Shown: positions 25,414 to 34,032 of the stretch, one piece after another | How the letters are laid out: every line of letters starts with the position of its first letter | Numbering within the stretch: position 1 is the stretch's first letter | Source: WTJY01 sp045105475 | GTDB lineage: Bacteria; Chloroflexota; Anaerolineae; Promineifilales; Promineifilaceae | Length of the DNA stretch: 64,000 nucleotides | Assembly: GCA_045105475.1 (NCBI GenBank) | Contig: JBGCDP010000242.1 | Span: 1 to 64,000 of the forward strand | Reading direction: 5' to 3' | Made by a program: the position numbers and the translations under genes | The notes under the pieces: model-generated | What the model was told of the DNA's origin: nothing | Databases searched by the model: none | Seen by the model: only the letters and a program-made list of their open reading frames with translations

Positions 25414-26697
25414 ATGGAATCTCTAACTCTTAATCCAATCACATCAGTCAATGGCGAAGTGACATTGCCAGGCTCTAAAAGCATCTCAAACCGCATTCTG
25501 CTCCTTTCAGCTTTAGCCAAAGGGACGACGCATATCACTAATTTGCTCGACAGTGACGACATTCGTCATATGCTAAATGCGCTTAAAAGTTTGGGCATTC
25601 AATATAAGCTAAGTGATGACAAAAAAGTCTGCACACTTGTTGGAAACGGTGGTCCGTTCCAGGCGGAGCAGGGGCTAGAGTTGTTTTTAGGGAATGCAGG
25701 CACTGCGATGCGTCCTCTTTGTGCGGCGCTCTGTTTAGGAAATGGCACATATACGTTAACGGGGGAACCTCGTATGGCAGAACGGCCGATTAAAGATTTA
25801 GTTGATGCGCTCCGCCAATGTGGAGGGCAAATCGAATATCTAGCCAACCCAGGATATCCTCCGCTCAAAATTACTGCCGCTGGCTTACAAGGTGGATGTG
25901 TCAGCATTAAAGGCAATATCTCAAGCCAATTTCTAACTGCAATGCTGATGGCAGCCCCTCTGGCAAACGACACTCTAGAAATTGAAGTAGATGGTGAATT
26001 GGTTTCAAAACCCTATATTCGCATCACGCTAGATGTAATGTCTAAATTTGGAGTTACTGTTGAAAACGATAATTTTCAACGCTTTGTGATTCCGGCCGGT
26101 CAGCGTTACATCTCACCGGGCAATATAATGGTTGAGGGTGACGCATCATCCGCATCCTACTTTTTGGCGGCTGGGGCGATAGGCGGCGGCACGGTGCGAG
26201 TCAATGGAGTCGGGACTAGCAGTGTCCAAGGTGATGCACGCTTTGCAGAGGTTCTCGAAGCGATGGGTGCAAAAATCAGCTGGGGTGAAACGTGGATCGA
26301 AGCCAGCCGTGGCGAACTTAATGCTGTTGACCTTGATCTTAATCACATTCCAGATGCAGCAATGACGATTGCAGCAGCGGCTCTCTTTGCAAAAGGAACA
26401 ACATCGATCCGAAATATTTATAATTGGAGGGTGAAAGAGACTGATCGCCTGGCTGCCATGACGACGGAGCTGCGCAAACTAGGAGCGACAGTCGAAGAAG
26501 GGGAAGACTATATTCAGGTCACCCCACCGGCTGAAATCCGGTCGGCCGCCATTGACACCTATGATGATCATCGAATCGCCATGTCATTTTCACTAGCGGC
26601 ATTTGGCGAACAGCCGATCACAATCAATGACCCTAAATGCACGTCAAAAACCTTTCCAACCTATTTCGAGCTATTTGAAAGCATTCAAACAAAATAG
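25414..26697 (+). CDS. aroA: 5-enolpyruvylshikimate-3-phosphate synthase, gammaproteobacterial type
   Basis: This 427-aa enzyme joins PEP to shikimate-3-phosphate in the chorismate pathway. It is collinear with enterobacterial AroA almost word for word: MESLTLNPI start, LPGSKSISNR, TNLLDSDDIRHMLNAL, LFLGNAGTAMRPL, TGEPRMAERPI, VEGDASSASYFLAA, NHIPDAAMTIA and NIYNWRVKETDRLA. It is a class I enzyme with the glycine of the NAGTAMRP loop retained. ATG 25414 gives the family start; a TTG ten codons earlier was rejected. It stands alone, with no other shikimate genes nearby. The unusual closeness to Gammaproteobacteria suggests lateral transfer. It already carries three CGGCCG sites (25782, 26094, 26541). 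Confidence 0.97.
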   Translation: MESLTLNPITSVNGEVTLPGSKSISNRILLLSALAKGTTHITNLLDSDDIRHMLNALKSLGIQYKLSDDKKVCTLVGNGGPFQAEQGLELFLGNAGTAMRPLCAALCLGNGTYTLTGEPRMAERPIKDLVDALRQCGGQIEYLANPGYPPLKITAAGLQGGCVSIKGNISSQFLTAMLMAAPLANDTLEIEVDGELVSKPYIRITLDVMSKFGVTVENDNFQRFVIPAGQRYISPGNIMVEGDASSASYFLAAGAIGGGTVRVNGVGTSSVQGDARFAEVLEAMGAKISWGETWIEASRGELNAVDLDLNHIPDAAMTIAAAALFAKGTTSIRNIYNWRVKETDRLAAMTTELRKLGATVEEGEDYIQVTPPAEIRSAAIDTYDDHRIAMSFSLAAFGEQPITINDPKCTSKTFPTYFELFESIQTK

Positions 26698-26742
26698 TTA
26701 GAGGCAAAACGAGCCCAACCAATTTATTTTTTGGAAATAAAA

Positions 26743-26772
26743 AAGGCCATACCGAATTAACGATATGGCCTT
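26743..26772 (-). terminator. Intrinsic terminator of the Mrp gene
   Basis: Arms aaggccata and tatggcctt flank a 12-nt loop; on the minus strand the stem is followed by six T. It may also weakly stop aroA transcripts from the other side. Confidence 0.8.
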
Positions 26773-26807
26773 GGTTTCCTGTACTACCGGTGATCTATAT
26801 TATTGAA

Positions 26808-27875
26808 TTATCCAACCATCTCGATTGGGATAAACGAAGAATCATTCATTAAGGTCATCACACTAACACGAGCCGCCACCTTGCTGGCAACTGAGTTAAA
26901 GGCTTGTGCCGCGGCCGAATCTGGATAAGCAACCACAATCGGGTTCCCAGAATCGCCACCCACGCGCACATTGGCTTCCATTGGAATAGAGCCAAAATAT
27001 TCAGTCTCGTTTTGCTCAGCTAAAATCGTGCCTGCGCCAGTTCCAAAAAACTCGCCCGACATATTTTCGACAACGCCTAAAATTGGGACTTTCAACGTTT
27101 CAAACGTCTTCAGACCACGCAGTGCGTCAGAAGCGGCAACGGCCATCGGCTGAGTGACGATGACAGCACCAGATAATGGCAGAGTCTGAGCCAATGATAA
27201 TTGAGCATCACCCGTACCTGGAGGCAAGTCAATAATCAAATAATCAAGTGGACCCCACAGCACATCGGTCAATAGCTGACGAATCGCACTATGCAACATC
27301 GGGCCACGCCAGATCATCGGTTTATCAGGATCTGACAAAAAGGCCATCGAGATGAATTTCACCCCATGAGCTTCGGCCGGGATTAATTTTTTGTTTTGTG
27401 GAGGAGGCATTTTAGGCTGCCCCATCATCATTGGAATATTTGGTCCTAAGATATCAGCATCAAGCAAACCAACAGAGGCGCCTGATTTAGCCAAGGAAAT
27501 CGCTAAGTTAACAGATACAGTGCTTTTGCCTACTCCGCCTTTACCTGATGCAACTGCGATAGCATGCCCGAAGTTTTGGCCCAGCTGATCCCGAATCTTT
27601 TGATTTTCTGGAACATTAGCATCCCAATTAATCGTGACTTCACCAACACCATCAACTTTTGATAGCGCTGCACGGCAATCCCCATCCATTTTGCCCTTAA
27701 GCGGACAAGCTGGTGTTGTGAGCATGATGGTGAACGTCACATCGTTTCCTTTGATTTCAAGCTCACGAATCATATTAAGTGAAACGAGGTCACGGTGAAG
27801 TTCAGGCTCAATAACGGTTGATAGCGCTTTTAGAACGATTTCTTCAGTTAATGCACTTTTCTTTTTACCAAACAT
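26808..27875 (-). CDS. Mrp/NBP35-family ATP-binding iron-sulfur carrier protein
   Basis: This 355-aa protein has an N-terminal MIP18/DUF59 domain (about 8-85, with TTPACPLKG) and a deviant P-loop ATPase (GKGGVGKST at 111-119, LLDADILGPNIP, LIIDLPPGTGD). The family loads and transfers Fe-S clusters. The CPxC pair that usually follows VVENMS and bridges the cluster in the dimer is absent; the text here is VVENMSGEFFGTGAG. Some family members in other phyla also lack it, so loss of function should not be assumed. C57 in the N-terminal domain remains. The product may serve the nuo Fe-S enzyme encoded at 39.4-43.1 kb, but that is inference. Confidence 0.92.
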   Translation of the reverse strand: MFGKKKSALTEEIVLKALSTVIEPELHRDLVSLNMIRELEIKGNDVTFTIMLTTPACPLKGKMDGDCRAALSKVDGVGEVTINWDANVPENQKIRDQLGQNFGHAIAVASGKGGVGKSTVSVNLAISLAKSGASVGLLDADILGPNIPMMMGQPKMPPPQNKKLIPAEAHGVKFISMAFLSDPDKPMIWRGPMLHSAIRQLLTDVLWGPLDYLIIDLPPGTGDAQLSLAQTLPLSGAVIVTQPMAVAASDALRGLKTFETLKVPILGVVENMSGEFFGTGAGTILAEQNETEYFGSIPMEANVRVGGDSGNPIVVAYPDSAAAQAFNSVASKVAARVSVMTLMNDSSFIPIEMVG

Positions 27876-28269
27876 AAGTTTTTCCAGAATTTAAGCAAGC
27901 GATTTTATTGATTTGCTTCTCTTGTTTTCTGATCAATTTCTAAATTTATTTCGAAAGAAACACAAAACCACTTCCATAAGATTTTATCCTAGCCCCAGAA
28001 AATTAGCTTTGCCTGTTACGCTACGTTTACCAAGTAATAAGAGATTTAGCCATACGCAGTAGAGTCAGAAGCGATGAAGGGGCGATTCAAGCGAAAAATC
28101 AATTTATAACTGCTGGAGTAGGAGCTTAATACTGGTCCCCATATCCTATATACACTCATGTAGCTGATCGATATACTTCTGTCATAAGTTGATTAAGCAA
28201 ATCGCTTGAGCAACTAATAATAATTAAGATTTATTCCAAATTTCCTCCTTTTTTTCCTCTTCCTTCAAG

Positions 28270-28301
28270 ACGCCCCACGACCGTGGGGCGTTTTGATTTT
28301 C
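28270..28301 (+). terminator. Strong orphan intrinsic terminator
   Basis: Arms acgccccacg and cgtggggcgt form a GC-rich 9-10 bp stem followed by ttttgatttt on the plus strand. No plus-strand gene precedes it closely. Confidence 0.8.
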
Positions 28302-28357
28302 CCATATATTTAGCTCAAAATAATTACCACTCTGCTAGGCACTAGACAGCACAATCA

Positions 28358-28387
28358 AGTCTCAGTTAAAACTGAGGCTTTTTGTTT
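28358..28387 (+). terminator. Second orphan intrinsic terminator
   Basis: Arms agtctcagt and actgaggct (one G-U pair) with a TAAA loop are followed by tttttgttt on the plus strand, just beyond the 3' end of the leftward glycosyltransferase gene. Confidence 0.65.
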
Positions 28388-28417
28388 CCTATGACTATTT
28401 AAATTTAGGGATGAATC

Positions 28418-29344
28418 TTAATCAGTGATTTTTGCAGGGTTTGACCAGATTAAAACGACCTTTTGATAGGCAGCTACCATCTCAGGATCGCTTGTTTTGC
28501 GAATTTGGAGCTGCATTCCCCAACGTACAATATATCCAGCAATCTTATTAGCCAAAGCGCTATGATGCCGCTGATAGAATTTAGCCCGGCTCTCCCATAA
28601 ATTCACAACTGAGCGGGCTGGCACTTGGGCCGTACTTTCTCCACCATAATGCACAATTTCGGCCGCTGGTACTGTGTAAATCTCCCACCCGGCCGCATGG
28701 ATGCGCCGACACCAGTCTAGCTCTTCACAATACATAAAAAAGATTTCGTCAAATCCGCCCGTTTGCTGGGCAACATCCCGACGAACAAGCATTGTAGCCC
28801 CTAAAGGATGATCGATAGGGAAAGCTTTGTGGCTGGGTTCGTAGAGCTTGCGTGGATAACGGCCATTCATCTTGCTTTCGTAGAGTCGTGCAGGTACTGG
28901 AAACAGGTCAAACAAGAGTTGACCAATCCGTGGAAATTCAAAAGCGCTGTGTTGAAAACGGCCGTCTCCATAAACCAAACGAGCGCCAGTCATGCCAACA
29001 TTCTGGTTCTCATCCATAAATGCGACCATTTTCCCAAAGGCGCCAGAGCGCACCACCGTATCAGGATTAAGTAAAAAATGATAACGAGGCTCCGAAGCGT
29101 CAGCCGCCTCCATCCCTTGATTATTAGCTGCACCGAACCCAGGATTGTCCTGATTAACAATCAGACGCACCTCAGGAAAAAGGTTTTGAATCATCTCAAC
29201 TGTTCCGTCAGTGGAACTGTTATCGATAACCCAAACCTCACCGCGCAGGCCAGAATAGTTTAATTCCGCAAAGACTGAACGCAAGCAGTCAGCCAAATAA
29301 CGACGAACGTTCCAGCTTACAATGATGACAGAAAGATCAATCAT
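28418..29344 (-). CDS. Family 2 glycosyltransferase (rhamnosyltransferase-like)
   Basis: This 308-aa GT-A enzyme has the nucleotide-sugar strand LSVIIVSWNVRRYLADCL, the VIDNSSTDGT loop, the metal motif NPDTVV (DxD-like) and the acceptor-site acid in MYCEELDWCRR, as in WbbL-type rhamnosyltransferases. It would transfer a sugar to a cell-surface glycan at the inner membrane face. Its ATG overlaps the stop of the upstream binding-lipoprotein gene by four bases (ATGA), so the two are translationally coupled, an odd pairing. Sugar and acceptor are unknown. Confidence 0.9.
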   Translation of the reverse strand: MIDLSVIIVSWNVRRYLADCLRSVFAELNYSGLRGEVWVIDNSSTDGTVEMIQNLFPEVRLIVNQDNPGFGAANNQGMEAADASEPRYHFLLNPDTVVRSGAFGKMVAFMDENQNVGMTGARLVYGDGRFQHSAFEFPRIGQLLFDLFPVPARLYESKMNGRYPRKLYEPSHKAFPIDHPLGATMLVRRDVAQQTGGFDEIFFMYCEELDWCRRIHAAGWEIYTVPAAEIVHYGGESTAQVPARSVVNLWESRAKFYQRHHSALANKIAGYIVRWGMQLQIRKTSDPEMVAAYQKVVLIWSNPAKITD

Positions 29345-30552
29345 GAATCGCTTTCCTCATTTTCCCCATTCGAGTTTAGTTCTCGAACCACATCATAAAA
29401 GCTGTCATCAACCGTTTGTGCCCCGTCCCATTGATAAAAATCACTGGCACAAACCGACTGATCACAAGCGTCTGAGTTGATAAATTCAAGCAGGCCGTTA
29501 ATGACTGGGTTGAATGCGGAAATCGGAAATTGATCACCAAAAGCGATCATATCGTTTGGATAGGGTCTTGAAAGCAAGAGTATTTTTGTTTCTTCAAAGA
29601 TTTCGGGATAGTCATCAAAAATAGAAGCACGTGCATCACGAACACCATAGCCATTAGCGGCCGGGCCGCCAGCCACTTCAATAAATCCTATTGGGTCACG
29701 GTTGGGGGCAATACCAATCTGGCGCCATATTTCCGGCGAATCTTCCCCATATTCCCAAACGCGATCATCCCGGACAGGCAAGCTGGGCGGATTATAGATA
29801 GCGGCCGCGATATCAACCTCTCTCTCAAGCAGTGCGATTAGGGCAGAGCTGCTCGTGCCATATTCAAGAAATTGAACGCCTGCGAGATTTCCATCGGCAA
29901 TATCTTTTGCGAACAACTGATATGTCGTCACATCTGATAAAGAAGGAACCGCCACCTTTTTAAAAGCGATATCTTCAAAAACGTTAATAACGCTAGAGGT
30001 GCGTGAGACAAGCATGCCTAGCTGATAAGGGACGTCAAACTCGGTAGCTGTTAGAGCTGGGAAAACGTTGCACTCAATGTGAGCAGCAACATATTGCTCA
30101 GGCGTTAGTAGCGCGATTGTGGTCGCTGGCCGACTACAAACCAAGTCAATTACTTCCGCATCGGAAGTTGGCACAACGGCTTCAAAGAAAAATCCTGTTT
30201 TTGCAGCTAAATCTTCCAACAGGAATCCACCACGTACTTCAACAAGTGCTTCGGCCGCAGTTGGTAAGAAAATCACCTGAAATGGATTTTCGGCCGAACC
30301 CGGTGACGCGGCAGGGGTAGGCTCTAACAAAACCTCAACCTCACGGGTAACTTCGACTTGGCTCACAACCGGAATCTCTCGTGTGACTTCAATTAATTGA
30401 GTAGCTAAAATAGGTACTTCTAAAACTTGGTAACGCGTTACTTCGACTTCACGCACCTCACCTGGAGTAAAACAAGCGGTTAGCCCAGTTAAAAGGATTG
30501 TGACTGCCAAAAGCACAGTACCAAAACGATTATTTAATTGCATAAGCCACAT
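29341..30552 (-). CDS. PhnD-like substrate-binding lipoprotein
   Basis: This 403-aa lipoprotein has lipobox LTAC (C27), then a stalk of repeated Glu-Val-Thr-Arg-Glu words (EVREVEVTRY, EVTREVEV), a habit seen in Chloroflexota binding lipoproteins. The body (about 90-380) resembles the phosphate/phosphonate/thiamine-binding PhnD fold (FKKVAVPSLSDVTTYQLFAKD, EREVDIAAAIYN). No permease or ATPase genes are adjacent, so it may act as a sensor or work with a transporter encoded elsewhere. Ligand unknown. ATG 30552 is used; another ATG three codons later is possible. Confidence 0.8.
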   Translation of the reverse strand: MWLMQLNNRFGTVLLAVTILLTGLTACFTPGEVREVEVTRYQVLEVPILATQLIEVTREIPVVSQVEVTREVEVLLEPTPAASPGSAENPFQVIFLPTAAEALVEVRGGFLLEDLAAKTGFFFEAVVPTSDAEVIDLVCSRPATTIALLTPEQYVAAHIECNVFPALTATEFDVPYQLGMLVSRTSSVINVFEDIAFKKVAVPSLSDVTTYQLFAKDIADGNLAGVQFLEYGTSSSALIALLEREVDIAAAIYNPPSLPVRDDRVWEYGEDSPEIWRQIGIAPNRDPIGFIEVAGGPAANGYGVRDARASIFDDYPEIFEETKILLLSRPYPNDMIAFGDQFPISAFNPVINGLLEFINSDACDQSVCASDFYQWDGAQTVDDSFYDVVRELNSNGENEESDS

Positions 30553-30802
30553 TATCTCTAATAGTCATTTACAGCATCCTGAATTTAATCAGATTTGTAC
30601 CTGAAACACCCTTTTGCGTCACCCAGTTACCATACATCTTAATGAAAAAACTATCAGCTTTTAAAGACTTTTAGTCAGATATTCAATAAATGCTTTGATT
30701 GTAAGCTCTTCATACGCAAGCCTTTGCCACAATTACCCTTTCACATAAAATCCTGAGCAGATAACCAATTAATCCAAAAGACAAATAGAAGGAAACCAAC
30801 CA

Positions 30803-32317
30803 ATGGGCACAAACTACCAAAAATTACTCGGACAGGTCAATGAAATACACGATTTAGAAAAAGTAACTTGGCTCATGGGATGGGATAGAGAAGTCAACAT
30901 GCCAGATGCGGCGGCTGGAATCAGATCCAAACAAATCGGCACAGTGAACAAATTGGTTCATCGGATGTCTACTTCTGACGAAATGGGAGAGCTGATCGAA
31001 AATGCAGCCGCTGAGTTAGAGGCTGAAGAAGCACCTCTTAATGGCACTGCACAATCACTTGTGCGCTTTTTAATGCGAGACTATGCTGAGAAGAAACGGT
31101 ATCCCGAAGATTTTGTTAAGCGCCAAGCAGAAGCTCAAGGGATAGGGATTCAGGCATGGAAAGCCGCCCGAGAAAATAATGACTACAGTCAATTTACTGA
31201 CTGTGTGGCAACGACCATAGAACTGTGCCAAGAAAAAGCAGAGTATTTAGGGTATGAAGATGAAAAATATGACGCTCTATTGTCACAATTTGAGCGAGGC
31301 CTAAAAACGGCCGACGTTCGCCGAATTTTCAATGCGATCAAAGAAGAAACGGTCCCGCTTATTGAAGCGATTGCAGAACGACAGGACTTAGTTGACGACA
31401 GCCTACTCCATCAAGATTTTCCAATAGCGGTTCAAAAAGAAGTCGCTCCCTACTTTGCCACAGCGGTAGGCTATAATTTTGATCATGGCACAGAGCTGGG
31501 AACAGCCGCTCATCCATTTGCCAGCAGTTTAAGCCGCTTGGATGCACGAATTACGACCCGTTGGTATCCAGATTTTATTTCTCCAGCGATTTTTGGTGTA
31601 ATGCATGAAAGCGGCCATGCGATTTATGAGCAAGGGACGGCGGCCGATTTTGAGCGTACACCATTGGCCCGTGGAACATCTATGGGAATTCATGAATCGC
31701 AATCCCGCATGATGGAAAACCTCGTCGGCCGTAGCAGGTCGTTTTGGAAAGTACACTATCCGGTTTTGCAAAAAGCATTTCCACAACAGTTGGGCAGCCA
31801 CTCGGCCGAAGATTTTTATCAGGCCATCAACAAGGTTAGCCCTTCCTATATTCGCGTTGAAGCGGACGAATTAACCTACAACATGCACATCATGCTTCGT
31901 TTTGAATTAGAGCAAGCCATGGTCAACGGTGATGTTACAGCCGCACAGCTACCCGAAGCGTGGAATAGTAAAATGAAAGAGCTCTTAGGCGTCGTCCCCC
32001 CAACTGACACACTCGGCTGTCTACAAGACATCCATTGGACCGGCACGAGCTTTGGCTACTTTCCCACCTATGCTTTGGGCAACTTCTACTCGGTTCAGTT
32101 GCTAGAAGCGGCTCAAGCTCAAGAGCCATCGATTCAGGAAGATTTAGATAAAGGTAGCACCGTGGCACTTAAAAAGTGGCTGGGGGAAAACATTCATCAA
32201 CATGGGAAAAAGTATGATCCCCCTGAACTCGTAACGATGGCAACCGGCCGCCCGCTCGACCACAAACCATTTGTAGCCTATGCTAAAGCGAAATTTGGTG
32301 AACTTTACACCCTGTAA
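30803..32317 (+). CDS. M32-family metallocarboxypeptidase (Taq carboxypeptidase type)
   Basis: This 504-aa cytoplasmic zinc carboxypeptidase shows all M32 signatures: HPF at 237-239, RITTRW, the zinc motif MHESGHAIYEQG (H268-E-x-x-H272), GTSMGIHESQSRMMEN and a DELTYNMHI region. It trims C-terminal residues from peptides with broad preference. GAAGGA lies 8 bases before the ATG. It heads a rightward series (M32, LRR protein, APH-like kinase, recJ) with short spacers, though co-transcription is not certain. Confidence 0.96.
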   Translation: MGTNYQKLLGQVNEIHDLEKVTWLMGWDREVNMPDAAAGIRSKQIGTVNKLVHRMSTSDEMGELIENAAAELEAEEAPLNGTAQSLVRFLMRDYAEKKRYPEDFVKRQAEAQGIGIQAWKAARENNDYSQFTDCVATTIELCQEKAEYLGYEDEKYDALLSQFERGLKTADVRRIFNAIKEETVPLIEAIAERQDLVDDSLLHQDFPIAVQKEVAPYFATAVGYNFDHGTELGTAAHPFASSLSRLDARITTRWYPDFISPAIFGVMHESGHAIYEQGTAADFERTPLARGTSMGIHESQSRMMENLVGRSRSFWKVHYPVLQKAFPQQLGSHSAEDFYQAINKVSPSYIRVEADELTYNMHIMLRFELEQAMVNGDVTAAQLPEAWNSKMKELLGVVPPTDTLGCLQDIHWTGTSFGYFPTYALGNFYSVQLLEAAQAQEPSIQEDLDKGSTVALKKWLGENIHQHGKKYDPPELVTMATGRPLDHKPFVAYAKAKFGELYTL

Positions 32318-32405
32318 AACCTAAACATTGGATTTTCTTCATTTCCCATTGATAATTTATCACCGAGGAATAAAGAATAATAAATGATGAGGCAGTCCAC
32401 GCTTA

Positions 32406-33056
32406 ATGGCTAAAGAAATCATTCTCAAAAACATCGCTGAGCAAGAGCCTGTGTTAGAGCTGGGTGGATTAGGATTGACTGAGTTGCCAAATGAAATTGG
32501 TCAGGCCACGCATGTCACCCGCTTGAGTCTGCGTGGCAATTCATTAACTGCGCTTCCGGCCGAAATCGGTTCGTTAGTGAATCTGACGTTCTTGAGTGCG
32601 GCCGACAATCAATTGAGTAAGCTTCCAGCCGAAATTGGCCAGCTCACCAGCCTGACCCGCCTAAATCTGAAAAATAACCAGCTTAGCGAACTCCCGCTCG
32701 AGTTACTCGAACTCGACCAGCTAGCCCTTTTACGGCTTGATGGAAATCAGCTTGAACTACCATCTGACATTTTACGTAAATGGGATCGGCCGGCCGAGAT
32801 CATTGCCTACTACAAAAAACATTGCCTACCAGAGCCTGCACCGATTGTGCTTTCTATAGAGCGCAAGATAGCCATATATTTTGACAATGAGACACTGTTA
32901 AGGCTCGCTGACATGCTGTGCGTACCGGCCGACGAATTAGACGGGGCTGATCATGATGCGCAGGCAGAACAGCTACTGAGCTACCACACAAAGCATGGGC
33001 TGAAAGATGAGCTAATGGCTCTGCTTAATATCTACCGGCCGAATATTTTTGCCTAA
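32406..33056 (+). CDS. Leucine-rich-repeat protein with effector-associated-domain-like C-terminus
   Basis: This 216-aa protein has about five leucine-rich repeats of the 23-residue bacterial type (18-125: LTELPNEIG, LTALPAEIG, LSKLPAEIG, LSELPLEL). Its last 70 residues (148-216) read like a small helical adaptor: IERKIAIYFDNETLLRLADM, then LCVPADELDG, then NIYRPNIF. That pattern matches the EAD7-like domains (LRxLCFDLGVDYDxLPG...LRP) used to wire STAND and other conflict-system proteins together. No signal peptide is present. No ribosome site is obvious before ATG 32406. LRR is certain; the adaptor call is pattern-based and would benefit from an HMM test. Confidence 0.8.
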   Translation: MAKEIILKNIAEQEPVLELGGLGLTELPNEIGQATHVTRLSLRGNSLTALPAEIGSLVNLTFLSAADNQLSKLPAEIGQLTSLTRLNLKNNQLSELPLELLELDQLALLRLDGNQLELPSDILRKWDRPAEIIAYYKKHCLPEPAPIVLSIERKIAIYFDNETLLRLADMLCVPADELDGADHDAQAEQLLSYHTKHGLKDELMALLNIYRPNIFA

Positions 33057-33113
33057 TGATTTTTCAGATACGAAATAGCCCAATACATAGGCCGATAGGC
33101 CGCTGCTCAAAAG

Positions 33114-33965
33114 ATGAATAGCTATTTGAAAAGAGTTCAGTCTATAAAACAAACACCGATTATTTCTTCAAACATTATAAAAAGCGGCTGGAGCAATATT
33201 GTCGTTGAAATTAATGACCAAGAAATTTTCCGATTTACTAGACACGAATCTAATCAATTTGAAGTCGAAAAGTCGTTTTTAGCACAATTTCATGGGCCTG
33301 ATTCAGTTCAGGTTCCAGTGCCAACCCGGGTTGGGGCAGACTATATGACTTACAAACGGATTCCGGGCGAACGGTTTTCACCTGAGAAATTTGAGACGCT
33401 AAAGCCGCACGATCAACAGCAGATAATAAACCAGATCAGTTTATTTCTAACCCATTTGCATAGTTGCCCATTCCAACATGTGCATCTTGCAGAATATCCA
33501 TATGGTGGAGAGAACTTCTGGGGCGAATTATGGCCTATTCCCGCTTTGCACTTAAGTGACAGGGCGAAGACAATGGCTAAACAGTTTTTTGATGCTTCCT
33601 TTGAGAAAATTAATGCAACCCCTTTTAGAAAAAGGGTAATTCATGCAGATTTAGGAACAAACAACCTTTTAGTCGACTTTTCTGTGCCCCGCCTAAACGG
33701 AATCATCGATTTCAGTGATCTGTGTTGGGGTGATCCAGCAGCAGATTTTGCTGGCTTTTATCGGCATTTCGGCCGACAGTTTGTTGATCAATTGCTAGTC
33801 GCTTATGAGAAACAAATTGAATGGGAAATTGAAACAAACTTTTGGTCTCGCATAAAATTCCATGCTCAACGGAAACAATTCTTTGTCATTTATTTTGCTC
33901 AAAAGTATCAGTTTCAAGAATTCATTCCACAAATTTTAGAATCGATCGAGGCCGATTTTAGTTAG
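33114..33965 (+). CDS. APH-like phosphotransferase family protein
   Basis: This 283-aa kinase-like enzyme has the aminoglycoside-phosphotransferase/choline-kinase catalytic loop VIHADLGTNNLLVD (Brenner motif HxDxxxxN) and the metal motif IIDFSDLCWGDPAADFA. The N-lobe begins KSGWSNIVVEINDQEIFRF in place of a canonical glycine loop. Members phosphorylate antibiotics, choline, homoserine or sugars. Nothing nearby points to resistance, so the substrate is left open. It starts at ATG 33114, 57 bases after the LRR gene. Confidence 0.85.
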   Translation: MNSYLKRVQSIKQTPIISSNIIKSGWSNIVVEINDQEIFRFTRHESNQFEVEKSFLAQFHGPDSVQVPVPTRVGADYMTYKRIPGERFSPEKFETLKPHDQQQIINQISLFLTHLHSCPFQHVHLAEYPYGGENFWGELWPIPALHLSDRAKTMAKQFFDASFEKINATPFRKRVIHADLGTNNLLVDFSVPRLNGIIDFSDLCWGDPAADFAGFYRHFGRQFVDQLLVAYEKQIEWEIETNFWSRIKFHAQRKQFFVIYFAQKYQFQEFIPQILESIEADFS

Positions 33966-34032
33966 ATTGATTTACGACAAAGAAGTTAATGATAATTGAC
34001 ATCCTATCTTGCCCAAACCATAATCCATCCAT

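Larger units (their letters stand above)
27876..28417. other. Intergenic region with two plus-strand terminators and no ORF
   Basis: No gene-sized frame is present on either strand. Two plus-strand terminator hairpins lie at its right end although the only plus-strand gene to the left, aroA, ends 1.6 kb away. A non-coding transcript is a possible explanation; no clear promoter was identified. Confidence 0.4.

Noticed and set aside
33083..33105. aggccgataggccgc short repeat before the APH-like gene
   Set aside because: Low-complexity overlap of GGCCG words with no stable hairpin or T-run.
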